A stretch of DNA of 64,000 bases, from positions 7,142,036 through 7,206,035 of the forward strand of contig JAQFVV010006231.1 of the NCBI GenBank assembly GCA_028023455.1, written 5' to 3'. The position numbers were made by a program, and so were the translations under genes. The notes under the pieces were generated by a model. The model was not told where the DNA came from. It ran no database searches and saw nothing but the letters and a program-made list of their open reading frames with translations. Numbering within the stretch: position 1 is the stretch's first letter; every line of letters starts with the position of its first letter. This document shows, piece by piece, positions 12,940 to 27,183 of this stretch. This DNA is from Epiperipatus broadwayi. Lineage: Eukaryota > Onychophora > Udeonychophora > Euonychophora > Peripatidae.

Positions 12940-15560
12940 CTATTTTCAACTATTATCGATTCATTGCATGAGTAAAGGTCTCTCTCAAAGTTTAAACAAA
13001 TTTCTCCAATCTATAGCAATCTCATCAGCAAACTTCCTTATTTAATGGTCTCTTTCTAAATCTTTAAGAATCTCTCAGAATCCAGTTTAATACTTCAATT
13101 GTCTATCATTTATTCTAACAATATTTCCAGCTCAGCATCATTTCAGTCTCATGATTCTTTTAATATCAGTGATACCTGTTTATTTTCTTATGTATTTTTC
13201 TTTCAACCCCATTTAGTTGCTCCCAACATGTATATATTTTTCCACACTTAATTGAAAGACCTGAAATTTCTGTTCAGCTTTATGTAAAAACTGGAAAAAC
13301 ATATCTATTAAAAACATTTTTCCAACACAACCATATTTTCTTTTAATATTTTTTTCTACCAAAAGCAATCTATCCAAGTTTAATTCTATTTTAATTTCAT
13401 CCATATTAATAATCCGATTAAGATATTTGAAGTTTTTAACTTCTAATTCCTGATTATCAACCTTAATTTTTTTCTTCATTGGTTATTAGTTTTTTTTAGA
13501 CTTTGTCTTTAATCCTATTTTATTATTTTCATCTGACAATTTTTGCAACATTTCTTGAAGCTTTGAAAAATTGTTTCCACAAACATCATCATCATTTTCA
13601 AAATCTAGACGACTTAAAATAATCTCCATGTATTTTTATTTCCATAAGTTCACATATTAATCTATACGACCATAACATTATTAATCTTCTTAGCGTACCA
13701 CATGTAATCTAATCACTATTGTTGCATTTTGATAAATATTCAGAATATGACAATATTTCTTATTAATCCAAAGCTTTAATCACTGTAGAAATGTTTATAG
13801 AATCAAGTATCGTCTTATAATCTACAAATCCACAATATAAGGACAATTCATACATATTGGTCCTATTCAAAGTTAGCTATAGACAAGTTATAATTATTTT
13901 AATAAAGATTTTATATAAAACTGATAGAAGATTGATAAGTCTGCAATTTCTAATATTTTCGTTATCATCTTTCTTAAATATATCAATATCCATAGTGCAT
14001 TTCCCCTAATAATGATATATCTTCATTATTAGAATATTTGTATATAGTTTGCCAACAATTTTTATATTTCTTCATTTGTTCATTTTAAGTTATTAATAGT
14101 AATTTCATCAGTTCTTTGAGCTTTAACTTGCTTGTCTTACCTTTTAAAATGCTTGGCAATTAATTAATAGTTCCATATTTTTCTCTCATGGCTAAAACAA
14201 TTTTCATTACCAAGATGTTTTATATTTTGAGACACTTTTTCATCAATTATTAACTTTTTTTTTTACCATTTTACAGAAATCCAACTATTCAATTCTTCTT
14301 AATAAATCAATTATAAAACATTTTATATTTCTTCTTTTGGATACATGGTCTTGTTTTAATTGAAAATTTACAAGTGAATTGTTGCTTTTTTGTACCATCC
14401 ATCTTTATCACAATTCTTAATAGATTATCAATTCTTTTCTCATTAATTTCAGCCATATTTGAACCATCTTCAAAGTCTTAATATTTTTAAACAATTAAAA
14501 TGTTCTAATTTAAATTCATTGGAGTATTTCTGAACTTGAACAATATCAACTGTTAATATTATATTTCTTAATAGTTTTCATCTCTCTAATTTCACATTAC
14601 TGCATATTTTACACCTCATTAATTGAGAATCACTTTCTGTGTTGAATCTATTAAGAATATAGCAATCTTGAAATATATATTTTCTGTTAACCAAAATATA
14701 ATCCAATTATGCTGTACTTTCATTTGAAAGCTTTCATGTCCATTTTCATCTAAGATTTTGTCTCGAAGAAAGAATTAATAATTCTTTTGCTGCTAATTCC
14801 AGATGTCTATGTCATTTCTGTCATTGTGACAAAATTTATCAATAGCACTTTCATTTTTCAATCATATCTAATTCTAGCATTAAAATTTCCTAGACAATTT
14901 TAAAATGTTGATTGATTTCATCAAAAGCTCCATATAAAAATCCTCTACTTCCTCATTCTAATGAGAACTTGTTAAGGCACATAAATCTGAATTATCTGCA
15001 TTTAGCATCTTCCATATTAATTTTGCATTGTTAAAAATATCATTCACCTTAACATATTCCTTGGATGCTTCAAATGACGTGACTTCTCAAGCAATATATA
15101 ATATGATTATATTTCAAAATATCATCATTATCATTCATCTGATTCATCATTTCAATAACGGATGATAGTGCAGATGAGCCACTTAGGCTATTCTACCATG
15201 GTTTTTCTGTATGCTTCCAATATTGTTAATCCTATGCATTCTGTGATATTACTTATCCATGATAGTCTTAGTTGCCCTCTTTTTGATTCATTCACAATTC
15301 CAAGTTTGATATTCTTTTCCAGTGTTTGCTTTATTCACCACATCCCAAAATAGTGTAGCTTTCTTTCTTTTGCCATTTTCAATAGTTATCTTTGTGTATT
15401 TAGCTTCACTTCAACTCATTCATTAATTTTCTTAGCCATCCAAGGTACTTCAAGTATAGTTCAATAACATTTTAAAAGCATCAATCTTGTTTTCTCAATA
15501 TCCAGACCTCACTTCACATATTACAACTAACCAAATTGTCTGCATACTTATTATTTCTCT
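12940..15560 (-). pseudogene. RTE-like LINE copy B (endonuclease and RT, decayed)
   Basis: The longest continuous RTE copy, read right to left. APE-type endonuclease pieces lie at about 14500-15030: a CALTSSH.NEEVEDF block, then GNFNARI and NWIIFW in place of the usual DYIL. RT pieces follow at about 13200-14200: a degenerate PGNDGI region near 14130, then VDNQELEVKNFKYLNRIINM and KRKYGCVGKMF. The 3' end (12945 onward) carries the AATAATCGAT version of the family terminus. Stops and frameshifts occur throughout. Confidence 0.8.
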
Positions 15561-17264
15561 GCTTTTCCATAAGGGCACTAATTTTGTAAATACCTTTGAT
15601 GACAACAATAAGTATGCATTTATCTATGTATAACATTCACTATACACTGAAGCTTAGATAGACAAACTCTGAAACCTGTTTATACATTATGCTAATTACT
15701 ATTCTATTTTGAATGTAATAAAACTTGTTGAATATGAATTATTAATTAAAACTTAAATCATGCACTTCACACTCTAAAAAGCCATTTCTTATTTCTAATA
15801 AAATATTCATTCTATTTTCATTTTAAGCAGAATATATTAAATTACAGCTATTTATGAATATAGGTAGTTAGAAAAATTTAATGTTAATATATTTTTTAAA
15901 AAGATTAAAATTATTAGTAATAACAGTTAAATATAAGTTATATACATATAAATATTAGGCATTCTTTACATTAATTAAGCAATTTACCTGTTACATATCT
16001 TTGCAACTACAGTTGGACCGTTATTGTTATATATACATTACATTTTTTTTTTTGAAAGATTTGTGTATTGAATTATAAAAATTCAAAATAAAAAAGAAAA
16101 TGAATATATTAACAATGTGAGATATTAAAATATATAGACAATAAATAGAATTAAGATTAACAGAATTCAAGTCATGACTAGAATTCTAATTAAAATGTAT
16201 TATAAAATAAGTACCTAAGCAAGTGAGCAAATGCCTAGAGTGCCAATTGATTAGGATGAAGAACAATAAATGTATAGTTTTCATAAGGTACTAGAAAAGC
16301 TCATCACAGCACTGATAAAGGATAAACAATGGTGACTTTCTAATCACTAGATTTCTGCACTAATTTGAACCATTTACTGTCTGTTTTTATGTGACACTTC
16401 AGGACAGATGAACTGATTTTCCCAAATAGATAACTTTAAAAAACAAAAAATCAGAGTCAGAAAGAGAAAAATTTCTCAAAAGAAATGTGGACAAAACAAA
16501 TAAAAAAGAACTCACAGAAATTCAGTCAGATGCTTTAAAATAAATATTTTATTGATTCTATATCAAAGTCTATCTGAATAAGAATGAATAATTAATGGAT
16601 TCTAAATAGTAATGCTAATCAATGAACTAAATTAATTTCTCGCTATTGATTTTCATCAATGAAGAGCATTATATTATGAATAACAAATCCAGAAACCACC
16701 TTATTTCCACCATGCTATTTAAGCTAATAACGCTAAAAATTTAGATACTCCGGCCAGCTACTGCTATATATTTGTGTTCTTAATTATAAGTTAACAACTC
16801 TAGACATCTTTGACTTTTTGAAAAAAGAATGAAGTGTCACATGATGCTCCTAATTCCTTTAAGATCAATTTCAAAAGCAGTAATTCACTCTTCATGACTA
16901 AATTATAACGAGTAATGTTTGACTATTTCAATGCATTAGCTTAATTAATAAAACTAAAAAATGACTGTTGGATAAATATCTGCTCCTTGGTATTCCTGTT
17001 TGACAAAAATTAATAATCAGAAGCTAGTATGGATCTAGTTAGCATTGCAAACTGGGATTATTTATGTGATGATTATTCAAATGATCATAGATGATCCTCA
17101 GAAAGGTTAATATAGAATAGGTTATTTGTTGTCAATGCAGATTTTAAATGAGTAATATATTTTTAAATGAATGATATATATATGTTTCTTTTTAAAAACA
17201 TACATAAACAAATATATATATTTGGAAGATTTATAGGCAAAATCTTACATTTAACAAAAAAAAA

Positions 17265-17495
17265 AAAACAACACAGCGAAAACAGAAAATCACATGACAA
17301 CCATTTCCTACGCTTATACAAAAATCTAGGTGCAGCACTTGCAGATCCATGGCTCAATCCAGAAGCTAAAACCGTATCTGGTGATAATGGATGAGTAGGT
17401 ACTAGATAGGAGTTTTGATGCACAAATATTTTAGCACCCATTGGTTACTATGGCTTGCACTGGGTGGCATTGTTGTATAGAGTTTGCTACTGTTA
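17265..17495 (+). repeat. Decayed hammerhead-family copy with inverted leader
   Basis: An inverted piece (ATCACATGACAACCATTTCC, about 17289-17308) is fused to ATCTAGGTGCAGCACTTGCA, then GGATGAGTAGGTACTAGATA and GGCTTGCACTGGGTGGCAT, ending GAGTTTGCTACTG. The same order occurs near 48.9 kb. The region matching the hammerhead (about 17345-17390) is too mutated to fold: the CTGATGA core is gone. Confidence 0.65.
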
Positions 17496-19949
17496 AAACA
17501 GAAAATACACGTACAAAGATTTATATAAGAATTGGGATAAAAATACTGGGAGAGAATTATAGAATGTAAAAAAGAAATATGTGTGAATTTATTTTTCTTA
17601 CTGTAAACAATGAGAGCAAATAATATTAATTATTGAAAACGTTAATTGGTTAAATGGCAATTTTTGTGAAATAAAAAAACATTTCCAAATAAATATTTCA
17701 AGACAGTTAATACTAAAAGACACAAAGTCATTTTTGGATCAATAACACTGCTTGTAATCTTGAGATGTTTATAAATTACTTGAATTGTCTTAATATATAA
17801 AATTTACTGCTATGTTTAAGAACAATTTAAATCTCTTCTACGGTTCTTGATTAATCTAGAATTTGCTCCAAGTATTTGTTTTCTTGAAAGATAAAATATA
17901 TTATTTAGCCTATCTCAATAAAGGTGAAAGTGCCTTCTTTAAAATATATTATTATAATAATTATTCTAAGATTTTCATGATAATGTTATCAAATTTCATG
18001 CAGAAGATTTATAAGTTATTATCAAGAATCTTGATAACAACAACAAAAAAATTATATTCTTTCAGTTTAGAAGTAATGAAGCAAGAGAATCATTAACATT
18101 TATTACAAGTTTTTAATGCAGATTTAAAAGATTTATGCTACAATTTATATCTTTCTACCATTTAAAGCTGGGGAATTATAAATGCAAGACAGATTTCACA
18201 AATAATATATTGAATGATTTGTAGAAGCATTAAAAAAAACATTGCAAAGAAAGGTTGAAAAACATAAAGATCTTGTGCAATATAAATCCAAACTGCATAA
18301 AAAAAGTACTATTTAATATCAATAAAGGAAAAACATAAAAGTTAATTTAGAGAAGAAAGCTTAATCACATGATGGGTTGCTTATATGGTTACTCTTCAGA
18401 CAAGCACTAATCTAGTAGGCTGAATTAAATAACCAATATGATAACTAGGAATTGACTTAAGAATATTTAGTTCTGGGTCAACCAGTCTCATCACTGTGCA
18501 ACTGTATAACTCAAGTTTGAAAGAAGTGATTTAAAAAATATAAAATATGTGATATGATATAGAAGTCATATTATGTTAGAATGAAGAACAAACTCAAATA
18601 CAAGATCAGTTCTAAAGGAAAGATTCTTGCCACAATATGATTAACTTATAATTTATTTTAGTAGTAAGTAGTGAAAGTTTACTGACATGAAAATGCACAA
18701 TCCTTATACAGAAATTTTAAAACAGACAAATGAATACTGTATATAAATACATTTGAAAACTTATTAAACTATTTTAAAATAAAGCAGACACAACCATAAT
18801 GATATATATCAGATAAAGATAAAACACAAATCTTTCAATATCACTAGCATGATTACTCAAAAAATGCCTGATTCCAAAATCAAGCAGATGTCTGAACTAA
18901 TTTCTAGCTATTGAGCATGTATCTAATTAGCAACCATTTTTATTTTTTATACTATTCATATACTTAAAATTCAAACAAACTAAAATAAAAAAATGTTGCT
19001 TTAGTATGAACCTATACCAGTAGAAATGCAGCTTTGAGTTCCATACTTTTAATGAACAAAAACTTTCAAGTTATTACCTGAATATCATAATAAAGTTAAA
19101 ATATTTTCTGGGTGTACATATATAATATAAAGCTTCTGAGTGATAAAGGTCAACAAAGTGGTTGTCTAAGTGGTTGACAATGATTACTCATACTTATTTA
19201 GATGGCTGTTGTGTATGCAAACATATATATACTTTATGCATTTTATGTTGTCAAGAATTATTTCATTTTCTTTATATTCCTTTATTATAAATTGATTACT
19301 GTCCAGAACAATCAAAACAAGTTCCATTAATGATAGGAATTATTTCATCAATAATAATAATTATTAAAACAACTACTGTAGCAACAATAATTGTCCATTG
19401 ATAGGTTCAGTTAAAATTATTAAAAAAATGTATTGCTCAATAAGTTTATAATGGAATTTTATATTAAAAGTAATATTTTGTTTAGACTTTTATGAATCTT
19501 TCATGTTATGTTATCATCATTCAAAGAGATAAAATTCTGAATGAATGAAATAGGGAATAATGATATATCTGAATGCTACTGCAGCTTCATGTAAATCTAG
19601 TTGTTTTTTTTTAACATTTGTTTTCTCATAATAACAACCATTTTTTCTGTCACAAGATTTAAAAAAGATTTAAGTTAATAAATAGAACTCTTTACAATAA
19701 TGAACAAACTCAAATTATTACATGTTAATATGTATCATAATTATGGTTCTTATTTCCAGGAGGCAGCAGAATTGTTAGTCAAGGCAATGATTGGAGGCTA
19801 AAGATAGTCTAAAGAATCTGGTTGTGGATCCAGGTTGCAATTTGATGATAATCTTTTATTTAATTATCTACAACTGCAGATTATTTTTGAGTGATAGATT
19901 TTACATGATCTGGAAAAAGAAATGTCATATTAAATAAGACATTGTTGAA

Positions 19950-21112
19950 TTTTGTGAAATCAGAAAAAAAGATGAGACGATTTGAAAAATGAATACGTAC
20001 TTTACTGCAAGTGCATAACAGATGTTATTCATTATAAATAAAAAATGGAACAAAATTAGTGGAGTGATATCAGACTGTGGAAGATTACTTACCAATTTAA
20101 TGAATGTGATGCCAAATGCTCATAATTCAAAATGCCTTTCATCAGACCAATCAATATTTTAAAATTATCATGGGGGACTTTAATGCTAGAATTGAAAACA
20201 ATTGAAATATGAATACTTATGGTCACAGAAATGAGAGACTTATGTGATTTGGAAAAAAAATATATAGTATGAAATTTTTCTTTGAGAAAAATGCAAAATA
20301 GATGAAGCATTCAAATGAAGGTGCAGCAGAATTGGATTATATTTTGACAACAGAAAATATGTATTTCAAGATTATAATGTTCTTAATAGATTCAAGATAG
20401 AAGATAATCACTGATTAGTGAAATGAAAGATATAATTACAAAGTAGAGATGAAAATTATTAAAAAAGATAAAATTAATATTTAAATACAAGTATATTGTC
20501 TATTCTGAATTGGAGTGGATAGCTGTAGGGAGATTGAAATTCTGAGTTCAAATAATCTTCTAATAAAGTTAACAGTTGATATTCCTAATCTGTAGAACCA
20601 TCCTAATTAATATAAATTAAAATTTTCTAATTGTTTTAAAATATGGTTCAAACATAACTGAAATCAGTAAAAAGGACAATAAATAGTTATTACAAAAACC
20701 CAGTAAATTTTAAATTAAGACAAGAGAATGTAAAAGAAAAGGAATATGAAAATATTTAAAAATGATCTATTAAGAATTGAATATCTGAAGTTCTGTAAAA
20801 TGATATTGTCAATTAGCTAGGAAACCTTTAAAAGAGAATAAAAATTTCTTAAATATAAAACAATATTTTTAATATTTGATAAAAAATTGTTACAGCAATA
20901 AAAAAAAAGATGAAAGTATTGCTAAAAAGAGAGATGATATCATGAAATGTGTGGAAGAGTTCTACAATAAATTATAATAAAAAAAAAACAACAAATTATC
21001 CCTTCAATTATTACTTCTAAATTATTATTTTACATGAAAAATGTGACATGCTATTAAATCCAAAAAAAAAAAGAAGAAAACCAGGAAATGATGGAATTAT
21101 TATTGATATCAA
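19950..21112 (+). pseudogene. RTE-like LINE copy C, 5' part (endonuclease)
   Basis: Endonuclease remnants on the plus strand: NKKWNKISGVISDCGRLLT (about 20040-20090), MGDFNARIE (20170-20200), then AELDYILTTENMYFQDYNVL (20329-20390). At 21076-21105 the start of the RT domain appears as KPGNDGIIIDI. The frame is then cut by the foreign insert at 21113-23073 and resumes in the next RTE entry. Many stops. Confidence 0.8.
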
Positions 21113-23073
21113 ATCCACTAGAGGGAGCCCAAGACTCCAGTTTTCACTGTTTCAGGTTCCCTGTTTTATTCACTAAAGTCATAGTCCATTGTTGGATTCA
21201 TAGAAGAAAAGTTTACCAAAGTGTAAGTGAATATCTGTTTTATTGCTTTTTCATCTTTAGAAGAAGTTTCATTCAGTGATAATTGAAATTGTCTATCATT
21301 CCGTTTTATGCAAATGGATGCCATTAGAAATAGACAAAAGCTTAAGTAATTTTTGGAATCATTAAAATATTATAAACCTTTTTAAAATAATTTTAAATGA
21401 AACCAAATAATTCTAAAAAGAATAGACACTAGAAATCCTAATTTTATTGATAGAATAAACGAGAAATTCATTTGGACATCAAATCTCATAGAAAATGTGG
21501 AATATAATATGTTAACAATAATGGTTTTAGGAATTTTATCTTTGCATCAGATTTTAGCAGTGTTAAACAAGTTTTAAATGTTAATTCAATATCAATTTTA
21601 GAATTGAACATTATAGAAAATAACCTAAGCAATCTCCCTGCACAAAATCGGGTTTCTCCAATGATCAGAACATAAGTTATTACCCCCCTTCCGGTGGATT
21701 GGGGAAATGAAAAAAATAAATTTTCAAATCAACACAGAATTACAATGAAGTGATTCCTGAGCTAAAAAATAATGATCTAAAGACAAAAATGGGTGCAAAT
21801 GATGTTTTAGACCTAAACAGAGATATTGAAACTGCAAATTAATCATACTCTTTTAAGCAATATGAGAATTTTCCAAAGTTTAACAACAAACTTTCAGATT
21901 ATACTTGAATCATTGATTACTAATCAAGACCTAAAATAAGTATCAACAAATAAAAATCACTGTGAACCCTGAAGGACTTTGATTGGTGGGTTGAGCAGCT
22001 ACTGTGAACATTTGCAGACAGAGGAGTTTGATAATAATTAAGGGTAGATGTTCAGCTCCATTGACCTCAGTATGCAAGATGATATGGACAAATAGTTTGT
22101 TCTCATGGTGTGCAAGTAAATCCGGCTTGATTTCAAGACTACATGAATTAAATGTTGTATTGGTGGGTGTGAGTTTGCACTCTTTTCCTCAAATGTGGTG
22201 ATAAGGGACTTGGTTCATTTGAGGGGGTGGTTGACGATCATTGTCTAGCCTGGGAATACCTGCCAGGAGGGTGAAAGGCACTACCTACACATGGACTTGG
22301 CCGTGAAGAGCTATTGCACCCCTTGTTGAATTATTTGATAGGTCAGTGTTGTTTTGAACTCACTATTATTAGGTTTCATTTGTTAGCTTTAAATTTAATG
22401 CATTTATAAGGCGGTTGGTTTACTTTGGGCCACCACCAATTTTTGTAATATTGATGGTTTTGTTGTAATATTTTGTGGGCATGGGTCTGAACTCCTCTTT
22501 TCTTCCTCGAGGGTGGCTGGTGGCAGACATTAGGTGTCTGGTTTATGGTGCGAGCTGTTGACAATTTTGCCGCTACCCGAAGGTACATGGTCAAAGTCTC
22601 AGTGCTATTCCTGCTCTGGTTGGCTGCTGTGCCCCCTGATAGGCTGGTTTTGGGCAGTGTCGATCTGGCTCATTACTTATTACTTCTTAGTTTTTTCCCA
22701 AGTTGGTTTCCAATTTTGGGCAGGTAGACCGATTGCGGTCTCTGCCCATTTGGACTGCTAATTGGGAGGCAGAGGTATCTGGAATGGTCTTGACATGGCT
22801 CGGCTATGGGTCAAGAATTTATTGCTTGGTGAACTTGGGCCTTCGACCTCGTTGCCTGTTGTGATGGTTGGCGCAATGCTGGACTTCGCCACCTATTCAG
22901 CTGAAGCATTTGGGTCTTCGCTTCGGGGCCCCAGGGGTGGGATCATTGGGTGATGGTTAAATTCTCGACAGCTGGGACATGTGGAATCCACATAGATACA
23001 CATTAATCACATTACAGCAATTTTTATGGATGTAATTATTTACCCAAAATTTTTTGTAATCTTTTATTAATAA
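21113..23073 (+). mobile_element. Nested insert in RTE copy C with a GC-rich core
   Basis: RTE coding sequence stops after GATATCAAA and resumes at ATAAAAGCAAGTG about 1.96 kb later, as judged against the order of motifs in copy B. The insert starts AT-rich, but 21960-23010 is strikingly GC-rich for this window (about half G+C, most extreme 22500-22960). It ends with ATTAATCACATTACAG, resembling the CACATCACA tail of the LINE fragments at 27.6 and 50.6 kb. Two open stretches in one frame (22534-22761 and 22762-22953) have no recognised motif. It may be the GC-rich 5' region or a truncated copy of another LINE; unproven. Confidence 0.6.
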
Positions 23074-24325
23074 AGGTTACCTTTGAAAGTATAAAAGCAA
23101 GTGAAAAAACAGAAAAAATGATGGCAAAACTATATACAAAATTTCTAAATGATAAATGTACTAGATGATTGCAAGAATTGCAGTCCTAATATCACTATTT
23201 AAGAAAAGTAATAAAAAAGATATTAGAAATTACAAATCTTTCAGTCATTTATCGTAAAATCTTTATCAAGATAATTATAATTTGTTTACAAATATTCTTT
23301 GGATTCCAATCTATCAAAAGAACAAACTGGACTTAAAAGCCAATTTTAGCACAATGGATCATATTCAACTATTGAGAGAAGTTATAGAAAGAACCAATAA
23401 ATGTAAGTTGCATTATGCTTTGGATTTGTATATTATGAAAAGGCATTTGATTCAAAAGCATTTCCATACTGACTAAAGCTTCAAACCATCAAGATATAGA
23501 CCCAATATATCATATGATGGCATTAAAAAGATTAATACTGATAAGAATTTATGATAGTGATTGCATATTTTCTAAACCTTTTACAACAATTATTTTATGA
23601 AATTGAAATTGGAAGCTAAGTAAAAAATAAATAAATGGAGAATATTTAAGTCATCTAGATTTTATAGACAACATGGTTGTTTTTGCAAATAATGTTTCAG
23701 AGCTTCAGGAAATATTGCAAAAGTTATCAGATGAAAGTAAAACTGAAGATAATACTAAAAAATCTAAAGTAATGTTGCATGGATTTTCTAAGATTGATAA
23801 CTATGAATTAGAAAAAAATAAACATCTTGATAAGATTATGAATATAAATTAAAATGTAATGGATGAAATTAATCACAGAATTAAACTTGTACTTGTAGTA
23901 AAAATAACTTGATATTAAAAGGAAATTTGCCTACAAGTTTGAAAAATATTTATAATGAACATATTTTATCAATTCTTATTTATGGATCTCGAAGAACAAT
24001 AAAAACTTCAGATTCACTACTTGAAGTATGGAGAATAATGGAATAACAATAAGAGATTGAAAGTGAAATATTCAAGTGAAAGAACAAATCAGTATCACTA
24101 ATATCATCCAAAGAATTAAGAGACAGAAATGGAGCTGGGCTGGATATATTGCTAGAAAAAAGAAATGGACAGCAGAAATATTAAACTGAATCCCAAAAGA
24201 TCTAGAAAAAGACCACAAATGAAATGGATGGATGAAACAAGGATGTTTGTTGTGATGCAGAGAAACTGGATTACAGTGGATTGATAAGGTTGAAAATGAT
24301 GATTTATAAAGATAATAATATTTAT
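23074..24325 (+). pseudogene. RTE-like LINE copy C, 3' part (reverse transcriptase)
   Basis: RT remnants continue from copy C 5' part: KASEKTEKMMAKLYTKFLND, then ISLFKKSNKKDIRNYKSFSH, LDLKANFSTMDHIQLLREVI and a degenerate YEKAFDS block (about 23430-23460). Next come LDFIDNMVVFANNVSELQ, where the polymerase FADD is mutated to FIDN, and a C-terminal AGYIARKKKW-like block. It ends with the family GATGATTTATAAAG terminus near 24310. Non-functional. Confidence 0.85.
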
Positions 24326-25832
24326 GATGCATTTTTAATTACTGGAGTTTTTTTGTACAATTTTACTATAAATATAATGGACAACATATGATAATCAAGT
24401 GTAATAATTGATAATAGTCATAATATTTTGCACCAGAAAGATTTTCCTAATCCATTTTATATGCTGTTAACATTGATTAAAAAGCTGTATTTTAAATACA
24501 TAAGGTATCAAATAACATTCATAAATAAATATCATACCGGATGTCCTTTCTAATTAGTCATGAATATTGTTTGCAATGACTGAGTATAGAAACTTAAACA
24601 CAAACAAAATATTAGCCAGAATAAAAACAATTGCACAAATGAAATAATAAAATTAGGATCAAACAGTTGTTGAGATTAAAAAGTTGCAAAACCTAGTTCA
24701 CCAGAATATAAATGATTAAAAAGATTATGAATTACTAGAATATTTGTATGACTACTACGGAATCAATTACGGTTTGATAAAACCTAAGATCATATGCATT
24801 AATTATATAATTGGTTGTGATATCTAATAATAATAAATGGGTTGAATCATATGTATGATACATTTAAAAAAATCCTCTTATCAAAATACTGTATTAGTAT
24901 ACGGTACTGATAAAGAGAAAATGAAATCAACAATAATTCATATCCTAAAAGAATCGTGCCTTCTTTGTAATGTACATACATGTCTGCAAGTGTGTGTAAT
25001 GTTTTTTTTTTTAAAGAATAAAGTTTCTTTTTATGCTTATCTATTTATAACAAAAATAATTTTCATTCGATAAGAATTTATAATGCAGCATATGTAATAT
25101 TTAACTAGTTTATGTCATCGATAATGGGGGGAGGGGGAGGCAAAGATTTCAAGTTCATGACACTAATAAACATTACTAAAGATAATAGAAAAATTAATTT
25201 GATTATTTACATTTTTTAAAAAGACTATTGCCCATTTTATAATTGCACCAAATAAGCCAATTCTCCAGACATTTTTATTTAAAAATATTTTATTAAAAGT
25301 AAAAAAAAAAATGTTTGTAATACGTATTGTACTATTCTTCAAAACTAGGTTTTCGCGTAAATGTGATGACGTTAAAGTCATATGATAAACAAGTTCACTG
25401 GCAGGTTACCAATACTCTAAACTACTGTAATCTTAGCTATTCATAAACAGATTTTAACCTTTGCTTCAAATTTTTATTACCAGAGGTATCGCTTGCAGAA
25501 TGTATTTTTCATATTTAGTAAATATTTTTTTCAAACAACATTTTCTATTAAAATGTAATTATTTATCAAGGACTTTTTAAAAAAATCTTGTACATCATGT
25601 ATTGAAAACTAATACAATAATTACTTCTAAGTAACAAGAAAATATAAAATCAAAAACACTATTCAAATTCCCCAAGAATCCTCCATGTAATCTTTGGATT
25701 TCAAGATTAAAAATGTTTTCTTTTTAATTTGTGAATAAGGACAGTAGCAATGTACCTATATATATATATATTCATTAATTTTTTTCTATTAAAAAACATA
25801 AATAATATATTACTGTATTTATTGTATTTATA

Positions 25833-26465
25833 AATCATCATCATGACCATTATCAATCTACTACAGGATGAAGGTCTCTCCAAGTTCAATCCATCTTCTC
25901 TGATATTTAGCTTCTCTTCTCCACACCACCCCAGCACACTTTCTTATTTCATCCATCCATCTCACATGTGGTCTATTTCCGGATCTTTTACAATTTCTTG
26001 GAACCCAGTTTAAGATTTCAATTGTCCAGCTATTATCATCTCTTCCAGCAATATGTCCAGCCCAACTCCATTTCAATCTTTAAATTTTTTCAATGAGGTC
26101 AGTAACACCTGTTTGTTCTCTTACCCATATATTGCATTTTCGATCTCTTCTTGTTATTCCTAACATGCATCTCTCTATACTTCTTTAAGTGGTCTGAAGT
26201 CTCTGTATTGCTCTTCTATTAAGTGTCCAAGTCTCAGATCCATAAGTAAGAACTGGTAAAACACATGTACTAAAACCTTCCTTTTCAAACACATAGGCAT
26301 ATTTCCTTTTAGTATCAAGTTATTTCTACCAAAAGCACTCCAACCAATAACTCCTGCAACATTTCCTGAAGCTGTAAAGCATTATTTGCATAAACAACTA
26401 CATCATCTGTAAAATCTAAATGACTTAATCTCCATTTACTTTCACTCCTTTAGCTTCCCAGGTTT
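25833..26465 (-). pseudogene. RTE-like LINE fragment D
   Basis: On the minus strand the C-terminal RT block reads WSWAGHIAGRDDNSWTIEIL, PRNC, HVRWMDEIRKCAGVVWR and ends with the ATGATGATT tail. Upstream pieces near 26220-26450 match copies A and F, but a deletion at about 26346 joins the LGWSAFG region directly to the ELQEML region. 5'-truncated. Confidence 0.9.
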
Positions 26466-26565
26466 AATCCACAAAATACTTCTTTCAGCCCTTCATAAAT
26501 ATTTTTATTTAGCTATATATCTTTTTTTATATTTTTGGACAGCTTAACAATTAATAAAATATCAC

Positions 26566-27183
26566 AAACCATCACATGATCACCATTTTTTAATGCTTAC
26601 ACAAGCTATTAAAACAGCAAGTAAAATAATCTAAGGATACTGGATGAGTAGGCACTAGGTAGGGATTTTATTTATAAACCTAGCATTTATTGATCATTAT
26701 GGCTTGCACTGGTTAGCATTACTACCTGGAGAGTTTGCTACTATTTTAACCGCTTGTATAAGCATAGGAAATGGTGATCGTGTGATGTTTAAATGATTTT
26801 ATAAAAATCATGACCATAAGATAATGGGGATTGTGTTATTAAAAACCAGACACCAAAATAGATACTGAACTGGATTCAGATCTGTATGACCATACAAGCA
26901 AATTAGTATGGATTAAAAATTACTGTGTTTTCATTTTGGGCTCATAGCTTTATAATAAAATAAATAGATAAAAGGTGGCTGCTGGATATTGCATTAGATC
27001 CTAAGATCTAGATGCAGTGCTCTCAGATTCAAAGCTCCTTGCTGAAGAAAGTCACAAGCTAGAAACTAGTCTGGCAATATTGGGTAAATAGACACTAGAT
27101 AGGGATTTTATGCATAAACCTAGCATTCATTATTATGGCTTGCACTGGATGGCACCACTGTCTAGAGAATATTAGGTGTGAGT
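26566..27183 (+). repeat. Hammerhead-family copy, about 1.2 units with inverted leader
   Basis: An inverted leader (26566-26628) is the reverse complement of 26733-26796 in the direct unit that follows. The direct part runs through the whole repeat into a second partial unit from 26970 (AAAGGTGGCTGCTGG). Its degenerate ribozyme site has CTGAAGA at 27042-27048 and GAAACTAGTC at 27062-27071. Helix II is disrupted (AAGT against GCTA), so it is probably inactive. The copy ends at GGCACCACTGTCTAGAGA, abutting a LINE 3' fragment. Confidence 0.75.

Noticed and set aside
22534-22953. Host gene in the GC-rich island
   Set aside because: The block lies within a disrupted RTE copy and ends in a LINE-like tail; a nested mobile insertion explains it better.
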